Below are positions 1 to 8,512 of a stretch of 64,000 bases of DNA, in pieces. Origin of the DNA: Enterobacter ludwigii. GTDB lineage: Bacteria > Pseudomonadota > Gammaproteobacteria > Enterobacterales > Enterobacteriaceae. The translations under genes and the position numbers were made by a program. The stretch covers positions 159 through 64,158 of the forward strand of contig CEFQ01000004.1 of the NCBI GenBank assembly GCA_900068845.1, given 5' to 3'. The first letter of the stretch is position 1, and the number at the start of each line of letters is the position of its first letter. The notes under the pieces are model-generated. The model was not told the origin of the DNA and made no database searches. It was given only the letters and a program-made list of their open reading frames with translations.

Positions 1-8
1 TTTAGCGT

Positions 9-84
9 GCTGATATGGCTCAGTTGGTAGAGCGCACCCTTGGTAAGGGTGAGGTCCCCAGTTCGACTCTGGGTATCAGCACCA
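9..84 (+). tRNA. thrV: tRNA-Thr (anticodon GGT)
   Basis: A 76-nt cloverleaf with an encoded CCA end. The acceptor stem pairs GCTGATA with TATCAGC, the anticodon loop reads CTTGGTA (GGT, decoding ACC/ACU), and the T arm contains GTTCGAC. I recall the sequence as the same as E. coli thrV. It lies 31 nt upstream of a 5S rRNA gene, the order found at the distal end of E. coli rrnD (5S, tRNA-Thr, second 5S). It is therefore almost certainly co-transcribed with an rRNA operon that begins left of the window. Confidence 0.98.
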
Positions 85-115
85 GTTATAGGCATGAGTT
101 CGGTTTAAAAGAATT

Positions 116-235
116 TGCCTGGCGGCTTTAGCGCGGTGGTCCCACCTGACCCCATGCCGAACTCAGAAGTGAAACGCCGTAGCGCCGATGGTAGTGTGGG
201 GTCTCCCCATGCGAGAGTAGGGAACTGCCAGGCAT
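116..235 (+). rRNA. rrfF: 5S ribosomal RNA (distal copy of an rrn operon)
   Basis: A 120-nt sequence beginning TGCCTGGCGG and ending CTGCCAGGCAT, the standard enterobacterial 5S ends that pair to form helix I. The internal CCCACCTGACCCCATGCCG block is diagnostic of 5S rRNA. Its position after tRNA-Thr makes it the extra 5S copy of an rrnD-like operon; the 16S, 23S and first 5S genes would lie to the left. The symbol rests on this context. Confidence 0.97.
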
Positions 236-245
236 CAAACACAGA

Positions 246-275
246 AGCCCTGAACGAAAGTTCAGGGCTTTTTTG
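246..275 (+). terminator. Intrinsic terminator of the rRNA operon
   Basis: A perfect 10-bp stem (AGCCCTGAAC / GTTCAGGGCT) with a GAAA tetraloop is followed by a run of T, 11 nt after the 5S gene. This is a classic Rho-independent terminator for the rrn transcript. Confidence 0.93.
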
Positions 276-340
276 TATGTTTCAAAAAGCATGTTACTGC
301 TATGAAATCAACGCTTCGCAACCCTTCAAACCACAGAAAT

Positions 341-369
341 AAAAAAGCCCCTGCTTTACAGCAGAGGCG
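341..369 (-). terminator. Intrinsic terminator of the aap operon
   Basis: Read on the minus strand, GCCTCTGC and GCAGGGGC form an 8-bp stem (one G-T pair) around TGTAAA, followed by six T. It lies 25 nt past the stop codon of the ATPase gene and ends the four-gene transporter operon. Confidence 0.85.
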
Positions 370-393
370 ATTGTTAACTTAACTAACTGAACA

Positions 394-1155
394 TCAATGA
401 ATAACTTGCGACAGGAATGCACGCGTACGTTCTGATTTCGGGTTAGCAAAGAACTCCTGCGGCGGCGCCTCTTCCACAATTTCACCGCGATCCATAAAGA
501 TCACGCGATCCGCCACAGTGCGCGCAAAGCCCATTTCATGCGTAACGCACAGCATCGTCATGCCATCTTCTGCCAGGCCAATCATCGTATCGAGCACTTC
601 TTTGACCATTTCTGGATCGAGCGCGGATGTTGGCTCATCAAACAGCATAATTTTCGGCTTCATGCAGAGCGACCGGGCGATTGCCACACGTTGCTGCTGT
701 CCCCCTGAGAGTTGACCGGGGAACTTGTGCGCATGCTCGGCGATACGTACACGCTGAAGGTAATGCATAGCCAGCTCTTCCGCTTCTTTCTTCGGCATTT
801 TACGCACCCATATTGGTGCCAGCGTGCAGTTTTGCAGAACGGTAAGATGAGGGAAAAGATTAAAATGCTGGAAAACCATGCCTACTTCGGTGCGAACGCG
901 TTCGATATTGCGGATATCATGATTCAAATGGATCCCATCAACTACGATACGGCCTTGCTGATGTTCTTCCAGGTGATTAATGCAACGAATAGTCGTCGAT
1001 TTACCCGAACCTGAAGGCCCGCACAGTACGATACGTTCGCGTGGTTTCACTTTTAAGTTGATGTCTTTCAGTACATGGAACTGGCCGTACCATTTATTGA
1101 CGTTTTCGAGTGTAATCATCATGGCATCAGCCGCATTAGTCATAGTTTGTGTCAT
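394..1155 (-). CDS. aapP: Polar amino-acid ABC transporter, ATP-binding subunit
   Basis: A 253-residue ATPase of the GlnQ/AapP (PAAT) family, the orthologue of E. coli YhdZ. It should drive ATP-dependent uptake of amino acids together with the two permeases and binding protein upstream. Visible motifs are Walker [10 protein letters not shown] at about residues 46-54, the ABC signature LSGGQQQR near 149, Walker B followed by DEPTSALD, and the switch histidine in CVTHEMGF. Other ATG codons at residues 5, 12 and 13 leave the exact start open. It is the last gene of the operon, 8 nt after aapM. As in E. coli, it abuts an rRNA operon end. Substrate specificity within amino acids cannot be read from sequence; the name follows the general L-amino-acid Aap system. 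Confidence 0.93.
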   Translation of the reverse strand: MTQTMTNAADAMMITLENVNKWYGQFHVLKDINLKVKPRERIVLCGPSGSGKSTTIRCINHLEEHQQGRIVVDGIHLNHDIRNIERVRTEVGMVFQHFNLFPHLTVLQNCTLAPIWVRKMPKKEAEELAMHYLQRVRIAEHAHKFPGQLSGGQQQRVAIARSLCMKPKIMLFDEPTSALDPEMVKEVLDTMIGLAEDGMTMLCVTHEMGFARTVADRVIFMDRGEIVEEAPPQEFFANPKSERTRAFLSQVIH

Positions 1156-1163
1156 GTTAAACC

Positions 1164-2264
1164 TCAGTGCGATGCACGCCCGGTGTGAAAACGCTTTTCC
1201 AAATACTGGCTATAGCGCGACATGCTAAAACAGAAAATCCAGTAAACCATGGCAGCAAAGACATAGCCTTCCGTCGACATACCCAACCAGGTTGGGTCAA
1301 CGGTGGCTTGCTGCACGCTACTGAAGAGATCGAATAGACCGATGATGATCACCAGGCTGGTATCTTTAAACAGTGCAATGATGGTATTCACGAGGCCGGG
1401 AATGGTCATCTTGAGCGCCTGCGGTAAAATCACCAACATTTGGGTTTTCCAGTAGCCCAGTGACAGTGATTCAGCGGCTTCATATTGGCCTTTCGGCAGC
1501 GCCTGCAAACCGCCGCGCACCACTTCCGCGACATAAGCGGACTGGAACAAGATCACGCCAACCAGTGCACGTACCAGTTTATCGATCGTAGTGCCTTCCG
1601 CCATGAACAGCGGCAACATTACCGACGACATAAACAGCACGGTAATCAGCGGTACACCACGCCAGAACTCAATGAAGATGATCGACAGTGTACGCACCAC
1701 CGGCATTTCAGATCGGCGTCCCAGCGCCAATAAAATGCCTAAAGGCAGCGCGCCGGCAATCCCCACTGAAGCGATAATCAGCGTCAATGTGAGACCGCCC
1801 CATTGGCGAGTCTCTACGCGCTCTAAACCGAAATAGCCCCCGTACATCAAGAACCAAACCACAATCGGATATACCAACGCCCAGCAGGCGATATAGCGAC
1901 CGCGACGTGGCATCGATTTGATGAACATCGGAACGATCGAAAGTAAGCCGATGACCAGCGACAGATTGATGCGCCAGCGCAACTCATGTGGATAAAGCCC
2001 ATACATAAACTGGCCAAAGCGTGCATGGATAAACACCCAGCAAGCGCCTTCTTTTGTGCAGTCTGCACGCGTCTCGCCAATCCAGTTAGCCTGAAATACC
2101 AGCCAGTTCAGAGCCGGAGGAATCACGTTCCAGATCAGCCAGATGCTGAATAGGGTGAGGAGCGTATTCAGCCAGCTTGAAAACAGATTTTTGCGCGCCC
2201 AAAGCCAAGCCTTGCTGAGTGGATGGGTCGGAATCGGCGGTGTTTCATGTGTAGTAACAGACAT
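1164..2264 (-). CDS. aapM: Polar amino-acid ABC transporter, permease AapM
   Basis: A 366-residue inner-membrane permease, orthologue of E. coli YhdY, which pairs with AapQ to form the translocation channel. It has a long N-terminal extension with several hydrophobic segments before the core BPD-type domain, as is typical of AapM and unlike short HisM-type permeases. The EAA loop that docks on the ATPase is visible as [20 protein letters not shown] near residues 260-280. It starts 15 nt after the stop of aapQ and ends 8 nt before aapP, so the genes are surely co-transcribed and probably translationally coupled. Confidence 0.92.
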   Translation of the reverse strand: MSVTTHETPPIPTHPLSKAWLWARKNLFSSWLNTLLTLFSIWLIWNVIPPALNWLVFQANWIGETRADCTKEGACWVFIHARFGQFMYGLYPHELRWRINLSLVIGLLSIVPMFIKSMPRRGRYIACWALVYPIVVWFLMYGGYFGLERVETRQWGGLTLTLIIASVGIAGALPLGILLALGRRSEMPVVRTLSIIFIEFWRGVPLITVLFMSSVMLPLFMAEGTTIDKLVRALVGVILFQSAYVAEVVRGGLQALPKGQYEAAESLSLGYWKTQMLVILPQALKMTIPGLVNTIIALFKDTSLVIIIGLFDLFSSVQQATVDPTWLGMSTEGYVFAAMVYWIFCFSMSRYSQYLEKRFHTGRASH

Positions 2265-2279
2265 AATGATCCCGTTCTC

Positions 2280-3458
2280 TTAACGCTCAACCAGCGCAAT
2301 TTTGCGATTGTAGAGGTTCATCAGCAGTGAAATGATCAGGCTGATAATCAGGTATACCGCCATGGTAATCGCGATGGTTTCAATCGCCTGACCGGTTTGG
2401 TTCAGCACGGTACCGGCAAACAGCGAAACCATGTCTGGATAGCCGATAGCGGCTGCCAGCGATGAGTTTTTCACGATATTGAGGTACTGGCTGGTCAGTG
2501 GTGGGATGATCACGCGCATTGCCTGCGGGATGATTACCTGGCGCATGGTCACTGGATTGGGCAAGCCGAGCGAACGTGCGGCTTCACTTTGACCATGAGG
2601 TACCGACTGAATCCCCGAGCGAATCACTTCAGCGATAAATGATGAGGTATAAACCGACAGCGCGAGGGTCAGCGCGGCGAGCTCAGGTATCATCACGAAA
2701 CCGCCGCGGAAGTTAAACCCACGCAGTTCCGGCACATCCCAATGCATAGCAGCGCCAAACAAGGTATGCGCAATCAGCGGCAGTAACACCACAAGTCCAA
2801 CCGCAGCTGGCCAGGTGCGACGCAGTTGACCGGTTTTTAACTGATATTTGCGGTTATAACGGAACAGCGCCACGCAACCAAGCACCGCTAATGCCAATGC
2901 GATCAGGAATGGCCAGGTACCGGGCGCATATTCTGGCCATGGGATATACAAACCGCGATTGCTGACGAATGCCATATCAAAAGCGTTTAGCGCCTGACGA
3001 GGGCCGGGCAGGTTACGCAGAACCGCAAAGTACCAAAAGAAGATTTGCAGCAGCGGCGGGATATTACGGAAGGTCTCAATATAAATGGTTGAGAGCTTAC
3101 GCAGCAGCCAGTTTTCTGACAAACGCGCCAGACCGATAGCAAAGCCAAGAATTGAGGCAAACACAATACAGAGCGCAGAAACCAGCAGGGTGTTGGTTAA
3201 CCCCACCATAAACACGCGCGCGTAAGTATCGCCTTCGGTGTAATCGATCAGGTGCTGGACAATGCCGAAGCCGGCACTGCGATCAAGAAACCCGAATCCG
3301 GAAGTGATGCCACGATTGGCCAGGTTGATTACGGTGTTGTGGATCAAATATCCCACCACAGCAAGCACGGCAACAATCGCGACGATCTGGTAAAGCCAGG
3401 CGCGAACCGTAGGATTACCGAACGAAAAATCCCTTTTTACGGTTGGGCGTTGCGACAT
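2280..3458 (-). CDS. aapQ: Polar amino-acid ABC transporter, permease AapQ
   Basis: A 392-residue multi-spanning permease, orthologue of E. coli YhdX. The EAA docking loop reads EAARSLGLPNPVTMRQVIIP in the C-terminal third. A large periplasmic insertion between the early membrane segments separates it from shorter HisQ-like permeases and is typical of AapQ. It is the second gene of the operon, 66 nt after the binding-protein gene, a gap that often holds a stabilising structure separating an abundant binding protein from its membrane partners. No intact terminator is visible there. Confidence 0.92.
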   Translation of the reverse strand: MSQRPTVKRDFSFGNPTVRAWLYQIVAIVAVLAVVGYLIHNTVINLANRGITSGFGFLDRSAGFGIVQHLIDYTEGDTYARVFMVGLTNTLLVSALCIVFASILGFAIGLARLSENWLLRKLSTIYIETFRNIPPLLQIFFWYFAVLRNLPGPRQALNAFDMAFVSNRGLYIPWPEYAPGTWPFLIALALAVLGCVALFRYNRKYQLKTGQLRRTWPAAVGLVVLLPLIAHTLFGAAMHWDVPELRGFNFRGGFVMIPELAALTLALSVYTSSFIAEVIRSGIQSVPHGQSEAARSLGLPNPVTMRQVIIPQAMRVIIPPLTSQYLNIVKNSSLAAAIGYPDMVSLFAGTVLNQTGQAIETIAITMAVYLIISLIISLLMNLYNRKIALVER

Positions 3459-3524
3459 GTTAAAACCTCAGTGAAGATTACGCGTGGGCACCGCAGGATG
3501 CGGTGCCCGACTGGCAGGACGAAA

Positions 3525-4550
3525 TTAACGCACTGGCGGAGCGTACTGGATGCCGCCCTGATTCCAGAGCGCATTCTGACCGCGCTTAATTTTCAGTGCG
3601 CTATCTTTGCCAACGTTACGATCGAACACTTCCTGATAGTTACCGACTTGTTTGATGATGTTGTAAGCCCACTTGTTATCCAGCTTCAGGTCTTTACCGA
3701 AATCACCTTCCGCGCCCAGCAAATGTGCCATATCCGGTGTAGTTGGCTTCGCCACCATGTCATCGACATTTTTAGAGCTGATACCCATCTCTTCCGCGTT
3801 CAGCATGGCATACAGCGACCATTTAACGATGGTGAACCAATCGTCATCACCGCGACGCACAACTGGACCCAGCGGCTCTTTGGAGATCACTTCTGGCAGT
3901 ACGATGAACTCGTCTGGCTTGCCAAGTTTAATACGCAGCGCATACAGCTGAGATTGGTCAGAAGCAAGGGTGTCGCAACGGCCGCTGTCGAGCGCCTTAG
4001 CCGATTCGTCAGAGCGGTCGAAGGTGACCGGTGTGTACTGCATTTTATGGGTTTTAAAGTAGTCAGCCACGTTCAGTTCGGTATCCGTACCGGCCTGAAT
4101 ACACACGGTGGCACCATCCAGCTCTTTAGCACTTTTTAAACCGGCTTTCTGGTGAGTCAGGAAGCCGATACCGTCGTAATAGTTCACCCCTGCAAACAGG
4201 AAGCCCATGCCGCCATCGCGCGATGAGGTCCAGGTGGTGTTACGAGACAAGATGTCCACTTCGCCCGATTGCAGCGCGGTGAAGCGTTCTTTCGCGGTCA
4301 GCGGGGTATATTTCACTTTGGTTGCATCGCCAAATACCGCAGCGGCGGCTGCACGGCATACATCCACATCGATACCGGTGAATTTGCCGTTAGAATCAGC
4401 ATAAGAGAAGCCTGGCAGGCCGTCACTGATGCCGCACTGTACAAAACCTTTCTTCTTAATGGCATCCAGCGTGGTGCCAGCGTGCGCTTGTTGAGCAACA
4501 GCGAACAGCGAGGCTGCAGCAACCAGAGTGGAAAGCATCATCTTTTTCAT
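3525..4550 (-). CDS. aapJ: Amino-acid ABC transporter, periplasmic binding protein
   Basis: A 341-residue solute-binding protein of the SBP_bac_3 family, orthologue of E. coli YhdW. The N-terminus is a clear Sec signal peptide: Lys-Lys, a hydrophobic core, and cleavage after a probable AHA at about residue 24. It then opens with TTLDAIKKKGFVQCGISDG, the typical start of this family. It captures amino acids in the periplasm for AapQMP. It is the first gene of the operon. The leader is about 84 nt from the predicted sigma-54 start, which implies nitrogen-limitation control. Confidence 0.94.
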   Translation of the reverse strand: MKKMMLSTLVAAASLFAVAQQAHAGTTLDAIKKKGFVQCGISDGLPGFSYADSNGKFTGIDVDVCRAAAAAVFGDATKVKYTPLTAKERFTALQSGEVDILSRNTTWTSSRDGGMGFLFAGVNYYDGIGFLTHQKAGLKSAKELDGATVCIQAGTDTELNVADYFKTHKMQYTPVTFDRSDESAKALDSGRCDTLASDQSQLYALRIKLGKPDEFIVLPEVISKEPLGPVVRRGDDDWFTIVKWSLYAMLNAEEMGISSKNVDDMVAKPTTPDMAHLLGAEGDFGKDLKLDNKWAYNIIKQVGNYQEVFDRNVGKDSALKIKRGQNALWNQGGIQYAPPVR

Positions 4551-4643
4551 AAAGCATCCTGTGTGGCGATATCGTGTGTTGTTATGTTTGCACGCACTTT
4601 ACTGTGCGCTTTTTCTGTCTGTGGTGGTTAGCCATCCACAACT

Positions 4644-4661
4644 CTGCAAACCTGATGCCAG
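4644..4661 (-). promoter_or_regulatory. Sigma-54 (RpoN) promoter of aapJQMP
   Basis: The minus strand reads CTGGCATCAGGTTTGCAG. It has the GG and GC doublets exactly 10 nt apart and matches YTGGCACNNNNNTTGCW with one mismatch. The elements sit inside a perfect 12-bp inverted repeat with an ATGC loop (4643-4670). The start site would fall near 4634, about 84 nt before the aapJ start codon. E. coli yhdWXYZ is known from global studies to belong to the NtrC regulon, which supports the call. Confidence 0.8.
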
Positions 4662-4735
4662 GTTTGCAGAATCCTGAATTCTTTGGAAAGATCTTTTAAT
4701 AACCTGAAGCACTCAGAAGATTCTGACTAATATGG

Positions 4736-4782
4736 CGCACCAAAAGGCAGCATGACGAGACGACACGATCACAAATAGTGCA
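4736..4782 (-). promoter_or_regulatory. Candidate NtrC enhancer sites of aapJ
   Basis: Two NtrC-like half-sites lie 100-150 nt upstream of the predicted sigma-54 start, the usual distance for an enhancer. One is CGCACCA at 4736-4742, matching 6 of 7 positions of TGCACCA. The other is TAGTGCA at 4776-4782, matching 6 of 7 of TGGTGCA. The partner arms are poor, so these are weak sites that are believable mainly because of the promoter beside them. Confidence 0.45.
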
Positions 4783-5045
4783 AAAAGTTTCACTATATGG
4801 AAGCAGTGTGAGCTAACGCTCAGGAGAGGATGTATGGGTTTGTACGCTTACGGGTGAAGCGGTTAATGATCACACGTTGAGCAGCTTAGGTGTAATGTAA
4901 GGAGCGAGACGCGAGTAATAAGTGGCGGCAAAAAACGCTGCTGAGAGGGGAAAAAATTACTGATGCAATTGCAACTATCGTTACCATTATCGCGCCAATT
5001 GTTTCATGCGTTGCTAACGTCAGGAGACTTTCCGCGCAGCAGAAA

Positions 5046-5072
5046 CAAAAACGCCAGCCATAAGGCTGGCGT
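5046..5072 (-). terminator. Intrinsic terminator of dusB-fis
   Basis: Minus-strand stem ACGCCAGCC / GGCTGGCGT (9 bp, 4-nt loop) followed by a T run, 20 nt downstream of the fis stop codon. Confidence 0.93.
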
Positions 5073-5091
5073 TATCGCAGCAACGAACTGA

Positions 5092-5388
5092 TTAGTTCAT
5101 GCCGTATTTTTTCAGCTTCTTACGCAGGGTACCGCGGTTGATACCCATCATCAGAGCTGCACGGGTCTGGTTGCCACGGGTGTACTGCATCACCATGTCC
5201 AACAGAGGCTGCTCGACTTCTGCCAATACCAGCTCATACAGGTCACTCACATCCTGACCGTTCAGTTGAGCAAAATAGTTCTTCAGTGACTGTTTAACCG
5301 AATCACGCAGTGGCTTTTGGGTCACCTGATCCTGAGAGTTAACGGTAGAAACGGTGAGTACGTCAGAATTTACGCGTTGTTCGAACAT
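5092..5388 (-). CDS. fis: DNA-binding protein Fis
   Basis: 98 residues, exactly the family length and apparently identical or nearly so to E. coli Fis. The N-terminal beta-hairpin needed for Hin/Gin inversion is present. The C-terminal helix-turn-helix spans about residues 74-95 ([20 protein letters not shown]). Fis is a dimeric nucleoid protein that bends DNA. It activates rRNA and tRNA promoters during rapid growth and represses many others, including its own. It is the second gene of the dusB-fis operon, 24 nt after dusB, transcribed from the promoter upstream of dusB. Confidence 0.99.
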   Translation of the reverse strand: MFEQRVNSDVLTVSTVNSQDQVTQKPLRDSVKQSLKNYFAQLNGQDVSDLYELVLAEVEQPLLDMVMQYTRGNQTRAALMMGINRGTLRKKLKKYGMN

Positions 5389-5412
5389 AGTTCTTTCAGC
5401 TCTTTATTTCGT

Positions 5413-6378
5413 TTACGCAAGATTTTCGAAGTATGCCTCCAACGCCTCCAGCTGTTCGCTGGCATCCTCTATGGCGTTGAATGTGCGCCGAAACTGGTCA
5501 TCAGGAGCACTTTCCTGCAAGTACCAGGAAACGTGTTTTCGGGCAATACGGTATCCTTTGCGCTGACCGTAAAAGTCGTGCAGCTCCCGTATATGTCCAA
5601 TCAGCATTTGCTTCACTTCAGCCAGCGGCTTCGGTGCCAGCAGCTCCCCTGTGTCCAGATAATGCTGGATTTCCCGGAAGATCCACGGTCTTCCCTGAGC
5701 GGCACGGCCAACCATAAGAGCATCGGCTCCGGTATAGTCGAGCACCGCTCTGGCTTTATGCGGGTCAGTAATGTCGCCATTCGCAATGATCGGAATGGAA
5801 ACGCTCTGCTTAACTGTCCGAATGCTGTCATATTCAGCAAATCCCTCAAACAAACAGGCGCGCGTGCGGCCATGAATGGTGAGAGCCTGAATGCCACAGC
5901 GTTCAGCCAATTGGGCAATCTCTACACAATTACGATTTTCTTTGTCCCAGCCGGTGCGAATCTTCAGCGTAACCGGTACATCAACTGCATTTACGACCGC
6001 GGTGAGAATCGACTCCACCAGTTGCGGATGTTGCAGCAGTGCTGAACCTGCCATCTTACGATTCACTTTTTTGGCCGGGCAGCCCATGTTGATATCGATA
6101 ACCTGCGCGCCAGACACCACATTAATGCGCGCGGCGGCAGCCATCTCATCAGGATCGCAACCGGCAATTTGCACGGCACGAATCCCAGGCTCGTCACTAT
6201 GCACCATACGCAAACGTGATTTGTCACTGGCCCAAACTTCCGGGTTAGATGACAGCATCTCGGAGACGGTCATACCGGCGCCGTTCTCATAACACAGGGT
6301 GCGAAATGGCTTATCGGATACTCCGGCCATAGGCGCAGCAATGAGTCGATTACGTAGCTGATATTGTCCAATGCGCAT
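5413..6378 (-). CDS. dusB: tRNA-dihydrouridine synthase B
   Basis: 321 residues, the length of E. coli DusB. It is an FMN-dependent TIM-barrel enzyme that reduces specific uridines to dihydrouridine in the D-loop of tRNAs using NADPH. It begins [20 protein letters not shown], the conserved FMN-binding opening. The catalytic cysteine is in [11 protein letters not shown] further family motif is [18 protein letters not shown]. It forms the conserved dusB-fis operon; its translation is thought to support fis translation in E. coli. Confidence 0.97.
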   Translation of the reverse strand: MRIGQYQLRNRLIAAPMAGVSDKPFRTLCYENGAGMTVSEMLSSNPEVWASDKSRLRMVHSDEPGIRAVQIAGCDPDEMAAAARINVVSGAQVIDINMGCPAKKVNRKMAGSALLQHPQLVESILTAVVNAVDVPVTLKIRTGWDKENRNCVEIAQLAERCGIQALTIHGRTRACLFEGFAEYDSIRTVKQSVSIPIIANGDITDPHKARAVLDYTGADALMVGRAAQGRPWIFREIQHYLDTGELLAPKPLAEVKQMLIGHIRELHDFYGQRKGYRIARKHVSWYLQESAPDDQFRRTFNAIEDASEQLEALEAYFENLA

Positions 6379-6688
6379 GAAAAAGAAGTGACCCTAACTG
6401 TTCGCAAGGCGGCGTATATTACGCATTTTTTAAAAAAGATGAAAGGCCAAACTTTGAACAATTCGCCGTCAAGGTTGCAGGGAATCAGCCTGAAGGCGCG
6501 GGTAAATGATATTAATCTTTATAATTCAAGTGCTTATGAAGATACGATGAAATTGTGTACAAAAATTTTTCTTAAAACATGAGCATAATCACAAAATAAA
6601 AACCGCCACATCCGGTAATTAGCCAGAGAAATGACGGCATTTCGATTATTAATTGTACTAATTTGTCCGTTCAGAGGTTATCCGAAGG
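6379..6688. other. Intergenic region, dusB to carbonic anhydrase
   Basis: The left part is the dusB-fis promoter. The A+T-rich tract from about 6500 to 6600 is where E. coli has Fis autoregulatory sites. I cannot place individual Fis sites with confidence because the consensus is too degenerate. No terminator with a T run is visible for the carbonic anhydrase gene that ends at 6689. No additional gene is seen. Confidence 0.5.
6416..6444 (-). promoter_or_regulatory. Promoter of dusB-fis
   Basis: On the minus strand TTTCAT (-35) and TAATAT (-10) are separated by 17 nt and followed by a G+C-rich discriminator ACGCCGCC. This closely matches the E. coli fis promoter as I recall it. The GC-rich discriminator is the hallmark of stringently controlled promoters repressed by ppGpp/DksA. 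The start site would be about 30 nt upstream of dusB. Confidence 0.8.
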
Positions 6689-7432
6689 TTATTCAACAAT
6701 CAGGCGACCATGCAACGGTTGCAGCGGACGGTTGTTGGCGTTTTTTAACGCCTGCTGGAATGCTTGCAGCTGTGATTGAGAAAGCGTAACGGGCTGCTTC
6801 ATCACCAACCAGCGCAAGCCTTCGGTGCAAGGAGGCGTGGTAAGCGAACCGCTGAAACGATAATAGTGACGATCGGTTGGGAAGAGCGGAGTTAAATCCA
6901 TCCGCTGCTTCACCTCCACAGCCTGATTTTCCTGCTTAGGCATGGCAGCAATAAGCGGGTTAAGGGCGCTGTTTTCTTTACCTACTTCGAACATCACGGC
7001 AATCACTGCAATTTCGCCATCGGCGTTCGCATGGACGAAATGCGCTTCGAGGGGATAAGCGTGGCCGTTGATTTGGTTCTCACTTGGCGTGTGGAAGTGA
7101 TATTGCTTGAGGCGGAAGATCTCGCCATCCAGCATAAAGTTATCTTCATCATCCACATCCACCTGCACGGTATGACCGTTATTCACCAGTTTTTCAGCCG
7201 CAGTGTGGAACTCTAGCCTAAGGGGCGGCAGGCGGCCTTCAATGGTATTACGGATATCAATGGGCGATTGAAACTTGCCGTTATGGCAGGTTTGGAAATC
7301 GGCGGAGAGTTCGCCCCAGTGTTCTGGGCCGGCGCTGCCTTCATAACTCCAGTGCGGTGCGGTGGGGGCCGATGCGGCGTTTGCACCGATGCTGAAGGAC
7401 AACATGGCGCTAAGCAAGAGGGCGGTTTTCAT
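6689..7432 (-). CDS. cah: Periplasmic alpha-carbonic anhydrase
   Basis: A 247-residue alpha-class carbonic anhydrase, interconverting CO2 and bicarbonate. Residues 1-19 form a Sec signal peptide (cleavage near ANA-A), so the enzyme is periplasmic. The three zinc ligands are visible as H112 and H114 (in YHFHTPSEN) and H131 (in EAHFVH). The substrate-pocket motif SLTTPPCTEG is intact, and C49 and C202 are placed to form the usual disulfide. E. coli has no gene here; it stands alone between dusB and prmA on the same strand, with 186 nt in front of it. A role in CO2 or pH handling is inferred. Confidence 0.95.
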   Translation of the reverse strand: MKTALLLSAMLSFSIGANAASAPTAPHWSYEGSAGPEHWGELSADFQTCHNGKFQSPIDIRNTIEGRLPPLRLEFHTAAEKLVNNGHTVQVDVDDEDNFMLDGEIFRLKQYHFHTPSENQINGHAYPLEAHFVHANADGEIAVIAVMFEVGKENSALNPLIAAMPKQENQAVEVKQRMDLTPLFPTDRHYYRFSGSLTTPPCTEGLRWLVMKQPVTLSQSQLQAFQQALKNANNRPLQPLHGRLIVE

Positions 7433-7570
7433 GCTAAATCTCGACTAAAAAGGGGACCGGCAAGCGGCGTGCAGCAGATAATACGTGGCGAGGTGGAAAT
7501 GACTACTCTGTAATGCCGTTTGCAGGGAAGAACCAGACAAGGCTTGGTTTTTACCCTTTTTGTGGCGAGA

Positions 7571-7602
7571 CGCATGCCTGCCCGGCTTCGGGCCGACATG
7601 CG
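7571..7602. repeat. Long imperfect hairpin downstream of prmA
   Basis: CGCATGCCTGCCCG and CGGGCCGACATGCG pair over 14 positions with two mismatches around a GCTT loop. It starts 17 nt past the prmA stop codon. There is no T run on either side, so it is more likely an mRNA 3'-end stabiliser or Rho-associated structure than a simple intrinsic terminator. It does not match the REP consensus. Confidence 0.5.
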
Positions 7603-7618
7603 GGAATGAGAACGTGAC

Positions 7619-8500
7619 TTAGCGACGCACGCCGGTGATGCGGCACCACTCCTCTTTTTCGGCAACCGGATCCAAATCGAAGCGTTCAACATAAGCTTCA
7701 CACACGCCTTCGGCCTGGCTCGCCAGCACGCCGGACAATCCAAGGTGGCCACCGGTTTTCGGCAGCACGCTGATCAACGGTGCCAGCTCGCGCAGCGGAC
7801 CCGCGAGGATGTTGGCGACCACCACATCCGCCTGCAGGTTTTCTGGCTGCTGATGGGGCAGATACAGCGCCAAACGCTCGGAGACGCCATTACGTTCGGC
7901 GTTATCGCGGCTAGCCTGTATCGCCTGCGGATCGATATCAATACCAATGGCTTGCGCGGCACCCAACTTCAACGCAGCAATGGCGAGAATGCCTGACCCA
8001 CAGCCAAAATCGATCACCGTTTTACCCTGCAGATCCAGCCCGTCGAGCCAGGTTAAACACAGTGAAGTGGTGGGATGTGTGCCGGTGCCAAACGCGAGGC
8101 CCGGATCGAGCATCACATTAACCGCTGAAGGATCCGGCACATCACGCCAGCTCGGGCAGATCCACAAACGCTCACCGAAACGCATCGGGTGGAAGTTATC
8201 CATCCATTCGCGCTCCCAGTCTTTATCTTCGATCTGTTCGATCTTATGACGAAACGCGGATCCCAGCAGCGGGTGCTGGCTTAACTCGGCCACCACATCG
8301 CTCATCTCGGTTTCGGCATCGAACAGGCCGATGACATCGGTATCGCCCCACAGCAGCGTTTCACCCGGCAGCGGCTCGTAAACCGGATTGTCGTGAGTAT
8401 CCTGGAAAGTGACTGACACAGCACCGACATCCATTAGCGCATCGCTCAGGGTTTCGGCGTTTTCGCCAGTGCTATTAATTTTGATTTGAATCCAAGGCAT
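7619..8500 (-). CDS. prmA: Ribosomal protein L11 methyltransferase
   Basis: 293 residues, as in E. coli. It trimethylates lysines and the N-terminus of ribosomal protein L11 using S-adenosylmethionine. The N-terminal substrate-binding domain opens [20 protein letters not shown]. The class I methyltransferase motif is [20 protein letters not shown], with the later [13 protein letters not shown]. It lies 12 nt after panF, so it is co-transcribed with panF-yhdT as in E. coli. Confidence 0.97.
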   Translation of the reverse strand: MPWIQIKINSTGENAETLSDALMDVGAVSVTFQDTHDNPVYEPLPGETLLWGDTDVIGLFDAETEMSDVVAELSQHPLLGSAFRHKIEQIEDKDWEREWMDNFHPMRFGERLWICPSWRDVPDPSAVNVMLDPGLAFGTGTHPTTSLCLTWLDGLDLQGKTVIDFGCGSGILAIAALKLGAAQAIGIDIDPQAIQASRDNAERNGVSERLALYLPHQQPENLQADVVVANILAGPLRELAPLISVLPKTGGHLGLSGVLASQAEGVCEAYVERFDLDPVAEKEEWCRITGVRR

Positions 8501-8512
8501 AGTGTTTCTCTT

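Larger units (their letters stand above)
4551..5045. other. Intergenic region, aapJ to fis (about 495 nt)
   Basis: It holds the aapJ leader, the sigma-54 promoter and the NtrC-like sites in its left half. The right half (about 4800-5045) has no gene I can support. E. coli carries acrEF and other genes between these two loci; none are left here. A tiny ORF with a good Shine-Dalgarno sequence near 4834 is discussed under rejected items. Confidence 0.6.

Noticed and set aside
4834..4857. Seven-codon reading frame with a good Shine-Dalgarno sequence upstream of fis, on the plus strand
   Set aside because: It faces away from aapJ and fis, shows no leader-peptide features such as runs of a regulatory amino acid, and has no attenuator after it. 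A match this short is expected by chance.
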